The notes beneath the pieces were generated by a model, which was not told the DNA's origin, did not search any database, and was given only the letters and a program-made list of their open reading frames with translations. Shown in pieces: positions 21,692-34,594 of a stretch of 64,000 nucleotides of DNA; the first letter of the stretch is position 1, and each line of letters begins with the position of its first letter. Origin of the DNA: Lactarius indigo. Lineage: Eukaryota > Basidiomycota > Agaricomycetes > Russulales > Russulaceae. The translations under genes were made by a program, and so were the position numbers. The stretch lies in assembly GCA_025766275.1 (NCBI GenBank), contig JAFKAC010000007.1:310001-374000 (forward strand), read 5' to 3'.

Positions 21692-23265
21692 TCATGATAT
21701 GAACACCTTCTTTAACTTTGAGACGTCACACTCCTCGTGAGTGCGGGGACATTTGACCTTTCCGTCGTTTTGGGCGGACATATCTTCCAGAGCCTGATCG
21801 GGTTTAGAAGTGATGAGAAGGATATCGCAGGTGAAACATGGAAGGGGGAAGGAGAGGATACGCCTAGCGCGGGAAGCGATAAATATAGAGAACTTACTTC
21901 TCTAGAGTAGACATAGCCGTTAGGGAACGCCATGGGGGGATTATCCTCGTCCATTATTTTACCACTCAAACGGCAGACGATGGTCGAGTTGACATGATGG
22001 CTGAACGGCACTTCCTCCGCAAGTTTACCGAGCCAGGGATCACAGACCGGGCAATCGTGGTTTCTCATGTCCTGGTCATAACAGGTCGGAAGCTTTAGTG
22101 ACGATAAGCCACCATAGAGAGCGAGATGTAGTAAGGGTTCAGAGGGTAAGGTGTTGAGGCTGAAGATGGCGAGACGGAAAGACTGTATTAGGTTTGACCA
22201 ACGATTGGGGTCATACAGGCGCTAGAATTAAAGATCTTAAAATTCGACTACGCCTGTCTTTCTTGGAGAGTACTTACTTTGTATGGGTTGCACGTTGTTG
22301 TAGGTGGGAACGCGAGCAGTGCAGAGGCCTGTTGTATTTGCATTAAATGGCTTTCCTGCCACGGTATCAGGTGCCTCCGCGAATAGGCAATGGCGTCCGT
22401 AGTTCTTCGATCGCGAGCAAGTTCGATGTATTCTTGAAGACGTAAGTCAAACTCAAGCGTGCTCTAACGTAGAGGTCAGAGGCAGGGAAGTGGGGCACTG
22501 GAAGAGAAGTACTTTGAACTTTCGAAGGGCATTCTTATTTTCACCACACCATAAAAGTGCTTCTGAGCAGCTATGCTTGCCTAGGGCTTCTTCTATCCGA
22601 CGAATGTCCATAAACAAATCAATATCGACCAGAGCCTAGCAACATCGCGCAATACACTTTAGCGAGGAAGGGAACAACAAGGGGTTTGGGACTCACCTCG
22701 ATTCCCTTCTCTTGGGCAATATGCTTGGCAGTCTGCACCCGGCCGTGCCGGAGGACCCAGTCTACTATCCACCTATCCAAGCGGGTGTCGACCCATCGGG
22801 CATATTCAGAATCCTTAGAATTCTGAATATCCTCGATTGTTGCAAGGTGTTTACATCTCTCGCGCATGACATCCAAGGTAAGTGAACCTGCAGTCGCTTG
22901 CAGATCGGACAGCTGATTTCGAATAGGCGAGTAAGCAAGGAAGCCCAATGAAGGGGAGGGGATATAAACCTTTCGTTTGAGACCTTCGACCCTGTCTATC
23001 ATACCCTCGAGGGACCTGATGGCTCCCAGAGGGTCTTCTTGACAGGAAGAGCGAGCATTTTTTGCCAGGTCATTAGAGGTTGTCTGTATGGCTCCGAGTT
23101 CACGCTCGATGTTCTTCTGAGCGGTGCGAAATACTTTACGGTAGTTCTCGTATGGAACCTAAGGGAACACATCAACCCAAGAAAGGCAGAGAGTATGCAG
23201 CTGACCCTAGCAAACGGTTGTTCAAAGATCAAAAGGCCGTCCAAGTTAGGTTTGCTAGCGGACAT
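21692..23265 (-). CDS. FYV10: GID/CTLH E3 ligase subunit Fyv10/Gid9 (MAEA)
   Basis: This is a RING-like subunit of the GID/CTLH ubiquitin ligase, which in yeast degrades gluconeogenic enzymes when glucose returns. Exon 1 (23206-23265) begins MSASKPNLDGLLIFEQPFAR; exon 2 starts at 23,158. Next come a helical N-terminal part, a LisH motif (WVDTRLDRWIVDWVLRHGRV, TAKHIAQEKGIE) and the CTLH segment (VDIDLFMDIRRIEEALG, ALLWCGENK). The CRA region (LEFDLRLQEYIELAR) follows. The degenerate RING is CPVCDPWLGKL, SHHVNSTIVCRLSGKIMDED and PNGYVYSRE, with CPRTHEECD in the last exon and stop TGA at 21,692-21,694. The introns are about 45-65 nt. The gene looks complete, about 430 residues, and divergent from the LIM gene. 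Confidence 0.9.
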
Positions 23266-23498
23266 CGAGTTATCGCGGAGGAATAGAACGGAATGATTAC
23301 GTGATGAGTGATCTCTTTCTGGCTGTCGCCGTTGCGTTGCCAACTGTGAGCGTGAGTGAGTGCGGGGGTGTGTCCATGTGGATGGTCAGGTAAGAAGGCG
23401 TTCCTGTTCCTGTTCGTCTCATGATTGCGGGATCAACTCATTGGACACACTGACAACTAATCCTCTCCAGACATCGTCCAGCTTTGTGCCCATAAATC
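23266..23498. promoter_or_regulatory. Divergent promoter region, FYV10 / LIM gene
   Basis: Start codons of the two genes face away across 233 bp, so the promoters must share or abut regulatory DNA. A possible 5' UTR intron acceptor (CTCTCCAG) sits about 30 bp before the LIM start. Confidence 0.4.
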
Positions 23499-26400
23499 AT
23501 GTCCAATCAATACGCACACCCGACTTTCTACCAGCAGCGTCAACACCCAACCAGCGTTGACGGGTCACGATCCCCTTACAGCGATTACCCACAACAGCTT
23601 CGACCTTCGCAGCATCAGCCCGGTCAACTTCGTCAAACCACTTATCAGCTTCCGCCAGCAGCCCAGCCACTTCCAACGCCCGTTTCCCCAATACCTTTGC
23701 ATTATCTTGCCCACTCACACAACGTCGATCATATTTCATCCCAAGTAGCTCCCGGTCACAGCCCAATTTCAGCGCCGAGTCCTCAATATCCTCAGCAATT
23801 ACCAGACATCCCTCATGTAGGCTATACTTCCCCACCTACAAGCCCTGTTTTTAATGGCCTCTCTCGGAGGCCATTACCCACTCCTGGTGCCCCCCCATCA
23901 CAGCTCACTTCACCTCCATTTCGTCCCCCTCTACCCACACCTGGACCTACCCCAGTACCCATCCCGCCCCAGTCCCATAGCCACATATCGCAAACACCTA
24001 CATTACTTCCCGGTGCGGCCATTACTGTCCCAACACAGCCCCTGCCCTCTCTCCCCTCTGCCTCTCCTACCTCGCCAACAAGCAGTAGGCGCCCCCTTCC
24101 TCTTCCCCGTTCTGCCCCATGTAGCTCCTCAGATCCCACCCGAAGCTCTAGCCCGGTCAAGGATGGCATTAAACCGTCCACCGCTTCTTTCGGGGTGTCT
24201 GTGCCATTCCCTGTAGATTCGTCTTCCCACCCGACCAAATTTGTTCCCTACTGGAAACGCACCCTTCCTGAGCCTTCTTCCGATCGTGCTGCTAGTGCAT
24301 CTAGCTCACAGGAGGCTGTCAACTCGACCCACTCGGCCCCAAGCTCGGCCACTCTGGCAGAGGACTACTTACAGCGCGATCGTACCAAAAGCTTCACAAG
24401 CGGGCGACCTTTACCACCCTCCCCACTCGACGGTTCCATTGGAAAGCCCCCCGTTATTCCTCCCACAATTGGTGTTTTTGGCGAGCGTTCTCGAGCACTT
24501 CCTAATCCATCCTCTTCGCCCGTGAGAGCGAGCACCCGACCACCATCTCCTGTCAAATCCGCTCCCAGCGGTCCGTCCCGACCCTATACTACTGCAGGGT
24601 CGTCGGCCCCTCGGCCTGTCTCCCCAACAAAGAGTACCTTGCCTTCTCGTCCGATTTCTCCTGCCTCATCGAACGATGATGGGAAACCATCCCAAAATGG
24701 CAAAGTGCATCAACAGGACCGCGGGACACCAAGTCCACAGTACGGAATAAGAGATTTACCTCCCAAATCCCGATCTGTCATTAACCATAATCATGCCAGA
24801 CATACTCGAGTGCCAGCGTCGATTGGCAGGGATGAAGAACCTCTTCGTGGTCGCGTTGCTCGCTCGTCGACACTCCCGGAGCCCCCACCGCAGAGCTTCC
24901 CTGTACAGTTCAGCCATCGTTCGACTCAGTCAGTGACAATGCGTTCGGCCCCTACAATTCCTCTTGGAGCAGGCTCCTCTGGACTTGCCGCTTCACAGCC
25001 TTCCTCACCTACAGGATGGCCGACTTCGCTCCCTTCTCTCCCGCGTGCACCTATCTCCGGTACTGGAGAACGGTCTATTGTCAGCCACACACGCAAGTCG
25101 AGACGAGAATATGTCAACTTAGATGATGCGCCACCTCCCTCTCTCCGGCGCTCTCCTTCTCCTTCCGGCATTTCCACGCGGACTCTCCCTCCAATGAAAA
25201 CCCGGTCCATGCCATCGAGCGCTCATAAAGTTTATACGCGCGATCCGCCCGCACCTTCACGTCGCAGCGCGGTGTCTGTTCCATCGTCGCCAGAGAAAAC
25301 AACTGTCGGACTTCCTCAGGTACCATCAACTGCGAGCCATCAAAGGTCTCGCAGTCGCTCTGTCACCCCTGCAAACGCGCACCAGCCACCAATAGAGCGC
25401 CCTCGTGTTCAGCAACCAGTGGTCTCTCGTCCTCCGCCGTCGGCCTTTTCCCAGAGATTTGTCTCGGGAAAACCACCACCGGCTGAGCCACAAGTAACGG
25501 TATCAGCGCCTGGGTGCAGTGATGGGAATCTCGACGAAGACGGTGGAAATACCTCGATTTTTGTTTCCGAGCCCGAGCTCCCACAAATCACTTTTTCTGA
25601 TCCTACTGCGTCGTTAGACACAGATGACGACACTTTCCCATCAGAGGAAGGACGTCGTGAGCACGAGCACTCGAACAATATCCCGATGCCTGCCACTGGT
25701 GGCGGGCGGGTTTTCCCGCCTGCATCGTCTGCCCGTCGTGGTGGTGGCTTAGCATGTGGTGGTTGTGGCGGTCCAATTGTTGGGCGTATCGTCAGTGCGA
25801 TGGGTGTTAGGTGGCATCCAGGCTGCTTCCGGTGTTCTGACTGTGACGACCTGCTCGAATATGTCAGCTCATATGAGCGTGACGGTAAACCTTATTGCCA
25901 TTTTGACTACCACGAGGTACATTTATTTTCTCTCTACGACTACTAGGCGCTCACCTTTGAGCGGTGATCTAGCGTTTTGCGCCAAGGTGCTATCACTGCA
26001 AGACGGCGATTGTGGATGAACGCTTCATTACCCTTGATGACCCGGAACTTGGAAAGCGCACGTATCACGAGCAACACTTCTTCTGCTCTGAATGCGGCGA
26101 CCCATTCTTGGCGCCGAGCATTGACCGTCAAAACGCCCAGGGTGCGAGAGGCATCACGTTCAAGGGCGATGGCGAGTTTGAGAACGACGATGTCGGCTTT
26201 ACCGTGTACAAGGGATACCCATATTGCGAGGCGTGTCACGTAAGACTCCGCTCCCCGAAATGCAAAAAATGCAAGAACGGTATTCGGGACGGTATGCAGG
26301 CCGTGGAGGCTCTCGGTGGGAAATATCATTGGGAGTGCTTCTGCTGTACAGTATGTTTCCGCCTTTTTGGCGCTCGTTTCCTATCCCAACTCACTCCGTA

Positions 26401-26504
26401 TGTAGGGCTGCGAAAAACCATTCGATGACCCATCATTCTTCTTGAGGGAGAACAAGCCATTCTGTGAACGGTGTTATAGCATCATTCTCAAGAGCGAGCT
26501 GTGA
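23499..26504 (+). CDS. Paxillin-like LIM-domain protein
   Basis: This is a scaffold protein of the fungal paxillin (Pxl1) type, which in yeasts links Rho signalling to actin and cell-wall growth at the bud or division site. The first 740 or so residues are disordered and rich in Pro and Ser, with many PxxP stretches. Three LIM domains follow: CGGCGGPIVGRIV with WHPGCFRCSDC; CYHCKTAIVDERF with HFFCSECGDPF; and CKKCKNGIRDGM with WECFCCTGCEKPF. The protein ends FCERCYSIILKSEL. The exons are 23499-25916, 25973-26350 and 26406-26504, and all zinc-ligand Cys/His pairs are present. The length of about 965 residues fits basidiomycete homologues. The Pxl1 role is by family analogy. Confidence 0.88.
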
Positions 26505-26683
26505 TCACACGTAGATATTTTTTGTTTTGTTTTGACGATCATCTCATCACGACCTGTGAACGCCCTACTGTATTTGCCTGCAGCCACCCATTGATCTGTC
26601 ATGAGCAACACGCCAGCAACATGCTTATGCTATGTGTATGAAGTACTATTGTGAGTTTCAATTGCACGTCATATCAAGCAAAA

Positions 26684-28817
26684 TTAGATTGTAGTCGTAG
26701 GGTTGTCGTTGAAGTAGTTGCCCTCCAGAGATCCCAGAAGTGTATCCGGTTCTAGAAAGCGCTGTAGACGATGTGACTCTAGTAACGCGGCTACTTCCCC
26801 TTCCCGATATTCCTTGGGCTCTAGCATCTGTGGTGCAGGTACAGGAGGAAGGTTTACGAACACATCACGTGCGTTCCGTACAGCGCGGAGGTACGGCCTA
26901 AGCGGAACACGTGCACGCGGGACGTACCGCTTCTCTTCTCTGAGGATGCGCTCTATCGTGCCGTACTCGCGAATATATTGTAACGCTCGACGTGGGCCAA
27001 TGTTCCGAATCCGCGGTGCGAAATCCGTCCCAAGCAGGAGGGCAAAGTCAACGAAGGCCGCGGCGTCGAGACGGAGCGCAGACCGCACCTCTGGGCCTGA
27101 AATGAGCAAGAGGGGTTTTTCTTTGCTCGTGATATTGCGGAGAAGAGGTGCGCCATAGACCAGCACGTCCTATAAAGACTTGTTGAGCGAGAGATGATAA
27201 AAAAGAAAGTGTCTAAGTCCCCCGACATACGGTGTCTTCACTGGCAACATAGTCCGCAGAGCCGTTCAGTACCAGAGAAGAGGCGAGGGCCTCCGCTTCG
27301 TAAGGGCCGGTAGTGTCGATACATGGCACGCCCATCGCGTGTAAGATACCCTTACTCTCCTCATACGTAGTCTCCGTCGGGGGATTGCTACGGCGAAGGA
27401 GGGACTCGACCATAAAACAACTCTTCTCTCGGAGGGACGCGAGGATAGTTTCAGTTGGTGACTCGTCGTGGTCGGACGCCCCCTCAGGATCTGTGAGCTT
27501 CTCCCAGAGTTCACCTTCTTCCACGGTAAGCTGGTACTGAGTCTTAGACATGGCGGCATGGGCGACTTGAGAATCGATCGGGTCCACGGATCCCAAAGAG
27601 ACGCGTGAAGTGCCGTGGACTAGAGGCGAGATAGCGGTTGGTTCGGTCTGAAGATCAGTGGGCTCTACCGGTTCTTGGGAATCGACCACTGGGCGTGTGG
27701 CTGACGTGACAGTTGATGGTATCACATCTACTTTTGCCATACCACGACGGTAGTCCGTGTAGAGATCAGTCAGGGATGACGCCAGACCCTGCCACTTTTC
27801 GCCCTCCTGATAGCCTTCTGGGAATTCTATATCTGGGATGGAGATACGGTCGCCAAGATCATATCTGCCCTCGCTTTGATTGATCACGCCGAACGACGGA
27901 GGAAGTTGTCCAACATGATGGAAGTCCAGTTCTTCGGTCCCAGCGCTGTACTGGCCCGCGAACCTAGGGTGCAGTCTTAATTTTCGTGTGAGTAAATCAC
28001 GAGCGGGACATACATCAGATCAATATCTTGAGACGCAACTGCGGTAGTATTGACGGAAAGGCAATTTTCATGAAACAAATCTTCTAAATCTGCATCCTCG
28101 AAATGGGAAAATTCGCCAGGGGCTAGTGCAGGGTCTGCATCCAAGAGGCGGCTCCGAGAGGACTGGCTGATGGCTGATGGCTGAACCGCGAGATCCAATG
28201 GCTTGGGCACGAGGTTGCCTTCAAAATTGGACATCTGTTCCCGCAGAGACGTCATGATGAGCAGGCGTTCGTCTTTATCAAGTAAGCGCAGAGCATTTAG
28301 GTCCTTTGTCATATCTAGTAGCCGCCTCAATCTGTCCGATTCTATCTCTCCGCGGAAGGCGTCTGTACGCCTTATGTTTCGCCGCCGACTTTGCTGTGTC
28401 GCGTCAATCACACAAAAAAAAACAGGGGAGGGGGCCCGTGCGTGCTTACCTCAGAGCTCTTTGCAGTGGTCCGCTCTTCACCGTCGAACACGCATATAGC
28501 CCGGATACCGTGTTCCCTGAATTCTTGAATAAGGCGGTACCACCCCAAAATATGCCTATACTCGTGGGGCATAGGCGCGAAGTGGAAGCGCTGCGTGACG
28601 AGAGTCCCATCTCTAAAAAAAAACCGGATTTGGTGGGGCGAATGGAGAAGAAGGCAATCGCAGTCACATTACTACTGTCTTGTTGGAAAGGGATTTTAGG
28701 CGGTTGGGCAGCTGCGTGATTACATGTGGACTTCTCGAGTGAGAGACACGAAAATATTTAGAGAGGAAACACACACTAGGCTTTTTGCAAGAATGGTGTG
28801 AGACCCAAAACTCCCAT
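26684..28817 (-). CDS. Rad2/FEN1-family 5' nuclease (XPG N and I regions)
   Basis: This is a PIN-like structure-specific nuclease expected to act on DNA flaps or branches. The start ATG 28,817 gives MGVLGLTPFLQKA. Splicing at short introns gives YPHVITQLPNRLKSL, NKTVVIDGTLV, YRHILGWYRLIQEF and ICVFDGEE, the XPG N-region with its two acidic metal ligands. A variable, acidic middle (about 350 residues) follows. The I-region reads GPYEAEALASSLVLNGSADY and then VASEDTDVL, and the helix-hairpin part is LLLGTDFAPRIRNIGPRRAL. The catalytic acids are in place. It resembles the fungal Fen1-like Rad2 group rather than classical Rad27, Exo1 or Rad2, because it lacks a PCNA-binding tail and has the long spacer. 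The substrate is not shown by sequence. The gene looks complete and divergent from COPA. Confidence 0.85.
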
Positions 28818-29115
28818 GCGCCAGCGCCCCTCGAGCTCGAGTCGAGTAATAAGAATTGGCTGGTGGTGAGTTCAATTGAAGGCAGATTCCTATTTTGGTA
28901 ATTGGCCACGACGAACGAGAGGCGCGCGACGATTCTCGCGAGCACATTTCGACTTTGATACTCAAAAACTCCAGAGCAAGGCAACTCGCGTGCGTCGGAC
29001 TACGTTTTTTAAAAATATCATTTTCTGTGCCTTGAACTCAGAACATCTTATCGCCAGCTCACTTGCTCACTTTCCCCTCCCTGTGACGACACTTTGATAA
29101 TCCTCACAACCCGCC
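28818..29115. promoter_or_regulatory. Divergent promoter region, nuclease / alpha-COP
   Basis: 298 bp separate two outward-facing start codons. On the alpha-COP side the last 80 bp are CT-rich (CACTTTCCCCTCCCTGTG). No TATA box is obvious. Confidence 0.4.
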
Positions 29116-32100
29116 ATGTCTGTAATGCTTACGAAGTTCGAGTCCAAGAGCAATCGTGTGAAGGGTGCGTAGACCGCGTTACCAAAATTCGCAGATCCTG
29201 ACAAGTTATCTTCAGGCCTCGCTTTTCACCCGACACAGCCGTTGCTCGCCGCCTCGCTGCACAATGGGAGCGTGCAGTTGTGGAACTACCGTATGGGCGT
29301 CTTAGTAGATCGGTTTGAGGAACACGAAGGTGACTTCCCGCGACATTCTACGCCAACTCGGTGCTTATCCTTGTGAAGGACCGGTTCGCGCGGTCGCCAT
29401 CCATCCCAGTAGACCTTTGTTGGTGACCGGAGGCGACGACTATAAGATCAAGGTCTGGGGTGAGTCTATATGCCTGTAATCTGGATCGCTCTCCATATTT
29501 ATGCATCCTAGACCTTCGACCGCAAAATAGAAAATGCCTTTTCACCCTACATGGGCATCTGGACTACGTGCGCACAGTCCAGTTTCATCACGAAATGCCT
29601 TGGATCGTATGTATTATCATCCTACTCTCCCCACTTGCGACCCAACCCCCTTCGTGCCATACAGATATCCTGCTCAGATGATCAGACCATTCGTATATGG
29701 AACAGCACCTCCCGGAACTGCATAGCCATCCTCACTGGTCACTCCCACTATGTTATGTCTGCCCTTTTCCATCCCAAGGACGATCTCGTAGTCTCTGCGT
29801 CCATGGATCAGACCGTCAGGGTATGGGACGTCTCTGGCCTTCGCAAGAATACGCCAAACTCAGCCCCGGGCACATTCGACACATTCGACAACTTCTCCAC
29901 GGTAAAGTATGTTCTAGAGGGCCACGACCGCGGCGTCAATTACGCTATCTTCCACCCCACACTTCCGCTCATCATCTCTGCCGCCGATGACCGGCAGATC
30001 AAGCTTTGGAGGATGAGTGATTTAAAGGCGTGGGAGGTCGATGCTTGCCGCGGCCATTTCAATAACGTCTCCAGCGCTGTCTTCCATCCCAAGCACGAGC
30101 TAATCGTATCATGTGGAGAGGACAAAACTGTTCGGGTCTGGGATCTGGCTAAACGATCTGCCGTACAGACCTTCCGCAGAGAGCACGACCGCTTCTGGGT
30201 CTTGGCTTCGCATCCAGAACTTAACCTCTTCGCTGCGGGTGCGTGCCTATCTTGCGGCCCCACTCGCTCGTTGATGCCCACGCTATAAACAGGTCACGAC
30301 AATGGCCTTATTGTCTTCAAGTTGGAACGCGAGCGCCCAGCTTTTGCTCTTCACGGGGATACTGTGTACTACGTCCGGGACAAATACGTTCGGTCATATG
30401 ACATCAACACAGGTTCGGATATCGGACTTCTCAGCGTGCGCAAGTTCGGTAGTCCGTATGTCCCTCCCAGGACGCTCAGTTACAACCCAGCGGAACGCGC
30501 TGTCTTGTTGACCATCTCGTCTGACAACGGACTGTACGAGCTAACCAATCTTCCTAAGGACATTTCCGGAGAGCTAAAGGACTCGTCACTTGACGGAAAA
30601 CGCGGCCCTGGGCAGAGTGCAATATTTGTTGCCCGTAACAGGTTTGCTGTCCTGAACAAGAACACGCAGGTGTGTCACGAAGTGCTCGAGGGTTATCCGT
30701 TCTAACGATCCCCGTGCAGCTTATCGAGGTCTGCGATTTGACCGGGTCTACCGTCAAGAGTATCAAACCCCCTGTTCAGACGAATGAGATATTCTTTGGT
30801 GGAACGGCTAGCCTCATTCTCAGCTCCACAAGCTCTGTTGTGCTCTATGATATCCAGCAACAAAAAACCATTTCTGAGCTCAACACTCCTCCGGTCAAGT
30901 ACATTGTATGGAACCAAGATGGATCTCAAGTTGCCCTTCTAAGTAAACACAGTGAATACCTTTCCCGATTCTCGGCGTAGAATAAAGTCTTACTTCCACC
31001 CTACGTACAGCCATAACAATCGCCAACAAGACCTTCACCCAGAGTACACTCATCCATGAGACTATTCGGATCAAATCAGGCGCGTGGGACGACGCAGGCG
31101 TATTTGTTTACTCTACCCTGAATCACGTCAAATACTGTCTTCCTCAGGGGTCCGTCTCCAACCGCTGTTTTGTGATCCCGTTGCTCACCCTCCCAACTAC
31201 AGCGACCACGGGGTCATTTGCACCCTTGACAATCCAGTCTATTTGACTCGCATTAAGGGCAAGATTGTGCACTGTCTGGACCGTTCCGCCCGACCACGTA
31301 CTATAACCATTGACCCCACAGAATACCGATTCAAGCTGGCACTAATTCGTAACAACTACGACGAGGTCTTGTACCTCATCCGCACCTCTAATTTGCTGGG
31401 CCAAAGCATCATTGCATATTTGCAGCAGAAAGGTTTCCCAGAGGTACGTGCCACCAAAGTGCTCATGGTACGACCACCAAACGACTTGACGATAGATCGC
31501 GCTTCACTTCGTCGAAGACAAGAACACGCGCTTTGATTTGGCCATCGAGTGTGGTAATCTTGATGTTGCACTTGAGACTGCCAAAGTGATCGACCGTCCC
31601 GAATGCTGGAATCGTCTGGCTCAACAAGCACTTAAACAAGGCAACCATAAGGCATGCACTTTGGTCTGTCACGTCAAGGTGATTCTGATTATCGTGTCAG
31701 ATTGTTGAGAAGGCCTATCAGCAAACCAAAAACTTTGATCGCCTCTCGTTCTTATACCTTGCAACTGGGAGCACCGACAAGCTTCAAAAGATGCAGAAGA
31801 TTGCGGAGGCTCGTGGCGACCCAATGTCTCGTTTCCACAATGCACTGTATGCGGGTGACGTACAGGGTCGTATCGCCGTTCTACGGGAGGTTGGCCTACG
31901 TATGTGTTTTTAACGTTGACAGTCACAGTCGGTACCGACACATCACCCCAGACCCGCTAGCTTATTTGACCGCCAAGACAAATGGTCTCGAGGATCTCGC
32001 TCTCGAAATCCTAGAGGGTGCTGGCCTGACCGAAGGCGATATTGACGACATCCCAGATTTCGGCCGGGCAAGCCTGAAGATACCACCAATTGTTACTCCG

Positions 32101-33482
32101 ACCGCCAACCTTGTGTGGCCAACTGTCCCGGGTGGCGAGAGTTTCTTCGACCGCGCTCTCGCTGATGGGAACTTGGAGACGGGGGTTGAACCCCATAACG
32201 GCGACGCCGCTGTAACGTCCGTGGCTCTCGATGACTGGGCCAAGGACGAGGAACAAGATTTAACTGCTGACGAGGATGGTTGGGATCTTGACGTAGGAGC
32301 GGACGGAAAGGGCAACGACGGTGAGGTGGCCGAGGAGGTTGACGAGGAGGAGGCAGAGGAACTTGGAGCTGGCGCTGCGCCGGGTATTGACGAGACCGAG
32401 ATCTGGACGCGAAATTCACCATTTGCTGGGGACCATGTCTCCGCTGGCTCTTTCGAGACGGCCATGCAGGTTGGTTTGGTTGTTGACTGCCTCAAACAGT
32501 GCAAAAGTAATGACACCTTGTTTTGCAGCTACTCAACCGCCAGTTTGGGGTCGTCAACTTTACTATCCTTAAACCGTTTTTCGTCTCCACATTCCGGTCC
32601 TCTCACACGTATTTATCACCGCTGGCGTCACTCCCTCCTCTGCAGTTGCATATCCGTCGCGACCCCACGGAGTCGTCTCTTTCTCGAGTACTACCGGTGT
32701 CGGTGCAGGCCCTTCGTCAAATCCGTGCAGAGTTGTCAGAGGGTCTCCGTGCCGTGTCAGGTGCTAAGCTGCCCGAGGCGCAGGCGATATTCCGGTCTGT
32801 CTTGCAATCGCTACTCTTTGTAGCTGTTTCGTCAGATGAAGAGGCCAAGGATGTGAGTGCTGTCTCATACTATATGGTGGTCCTCTGACTTAGGTCCCTT
32901 AATGTAGTGGCGTGAAACAGTGACCACGGCTCGTGAATATTTGCTCGGTGTTTCGATTGAGCTCGAGCGTCGCCGTGTTGCTCAAGAAGAACCGGACAAT
33001 ATCAAGAGAGGCCTTGAGCTTGCGGCGTACTTCACGCATTGTCAACTCCAGCCTCCGCATTTGCGCATCGCCATGCGCAGCGCTATTCAAGTCTTTACAA
33101 AAGCTGGGAACTCAGGGAGCGCTGCTAAATTCGCACGGAAGTTACTTGATCTCGATCCCGATCCCAAAATTGTCTCTATGGTAAGATGCCGCCACAAAAC
33201 CGCAACTTGTGGGATATTACTAAATTGAAAGTAACTTAGGCTCGACAACGCATTGCCGCCAGTGACCGCAATCCACGTGATGCTGTAGAAATCTCATATG
33301 ACGAGTTCACTGAGTTTGAGATCTGCGCCGCAAGCTACACGCCGATCTACAAGGGTTCACCTAGCGTGCGGTGCCCTTACACGGATGCGGCGTTCCTTCC
33401 CGAGTTCAAGGGAACTCTCGACCCGCTGACTCGCCTGACAGAGATAGGTGCTGTCAGTTCAGGGCTGCCTGCGCCGCGGTAG
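29116..33482 (+). CDS. COP1: Coatomer subunit alpha (alpha-COP)
   Basis: This is the largest subunit of the COPI coat, which returns dilysine cargo from Golgi to ER. It starts [21 protein letters not shown] first beta-propeller of WD40 repeats follows ([77 protein letters not shown]), then a second propeller from about 30,300 to 31,300. The alpha-solenoid includes [20 protein letters not shown] and [20 protein letters not shown]. An acidic linker ([22 protein letters not shown]) leads to the C-terminal domain that binds epsilon-COP, ending [20 protein letters not shown] and GLPAPR. There are about 15 exons with short introns, and exon ends join in frame. It appears intact, around 1,210 residues. 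Confidence 0.95.
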
Positions 33483-33662
33483 ATAGTTTCAGATCAACGA
33501 TGTCCTCTGCACGTAAAACATGGTATTTTTCTGTTTATTCCCGTCCTTTGCACGTGGTCCGAGACAAAAGATCACGAGATTGCGTCGCGTCTGCAAGTGT
33601 CTGTGTCGCCTAAAGGGTCTACACCTTCGTCTATTCCCTATTCCTATTCGCGCATTAGATAT

Positions 33663-34359
33663 ATGCTTCCCGACCTGCAATCGCCTCTCCCGTCATCTCC
33701 TGGAAAAGAATCTGTCGACTCTGTGGGGATGCATCCATCCCCCAGCCTAAGGTCTTCCGACCCCGGTGCAACGGGAAGTGCCCCAGATGGTAGCAAACCT
33801 CGGACACGCACCGTCGCTGCTATTCTGCGTGATGCCTCAGCTCCCTTCGATCGAAGCTCCTGTATAGTTACACCTTTTGATAACGAGGCCATGCGTGATA
33901 TGCAGTTTTATCAAAGTTAGTTGAGCGCGTGTATGCGCATACACCTGCTTGCAATACGCATGATGTGCAGTACTAATATCGTTGTAGGTCTAAAGGATAA
34001 GCAACTCGAGATTCTTGCCATGACGAACAGCTGGGTATTTTCGCGGCTCGTCGTCGAGAACGAGAAGGCGGGAGAGTCACTGGCCAACATGATGGATTCG
34101 GTTGCAGAGGCAGAGAGAGAACAAGGCAGGTCCTTCTTGTCTCGCTTGCTCCTTCCTTGTCTTCCCGGTACGCATGCTCCTCACTTTTGAGTCCTCCCCT
34201 TCTCCGGAGTCTCGCGTGTGGTTTGGGCACTTTCTTTGTGAGTCAGCGCTAACCCACTCCTTGTCGTTGGGTCTGGTAGAACGAGTGCGTGCACAACTGG
34301 AGAGCTGCGTTTCTAACATCAGGGCGGCCCTCGCTACTCTGAGTAGGGCAGTAATGTAA
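33663..34359 (+). CDS. Small helical protein of unknown function
   Basis: Three exons give about 150 residues from ATG 33,663 (MLPDLQSPLPSSPGKESVDS). The N-terminal half is Ser/Pro-rich and disordered. After an intron at 33,915-33,987 the protein is strongly helical (LKDKQLEILAMTNSWVFSRL, ENEKAGESLANMMDSVAEAE). The last join needs a GC donor (CAAG then GCAGGT) to reach ERVRAQLESCVSNIRAALAT. The alternative GT donor four bases on gives a different, less helical tail. I do not recognise the family. It lies between alpha-COP and AFI1, all in the same direction. Confidence 0.5.
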
Positions 34360-34594
34360 TCAGGGATCGTGGATGACAGAGATCGGTCTATACCAAGTAA
34401 GGTAATACGATAATATACTGTCGCCATCATTCCATTCCGGCTGGTGTTCGGTGCTCGTGAACGCGTGAGGCGTTAGCGCTGTCTTTCTTGGTCTCTCCAC
34501 ACCTAAGCTTGAAGGGTCATAGTTTCAATACACTCCATATTCTGGTGATCGTGCTCCTCTACGCTCACCTCGCTACTTCGTTACGTGCTCCAAC

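Noticed and set aside
31654..32823. 389-codon frame as a separate gene
   Set aside because: It is alpha-COP coding sequence read through unspliced introns; the middle part is the acidic linker of alpha-COP.
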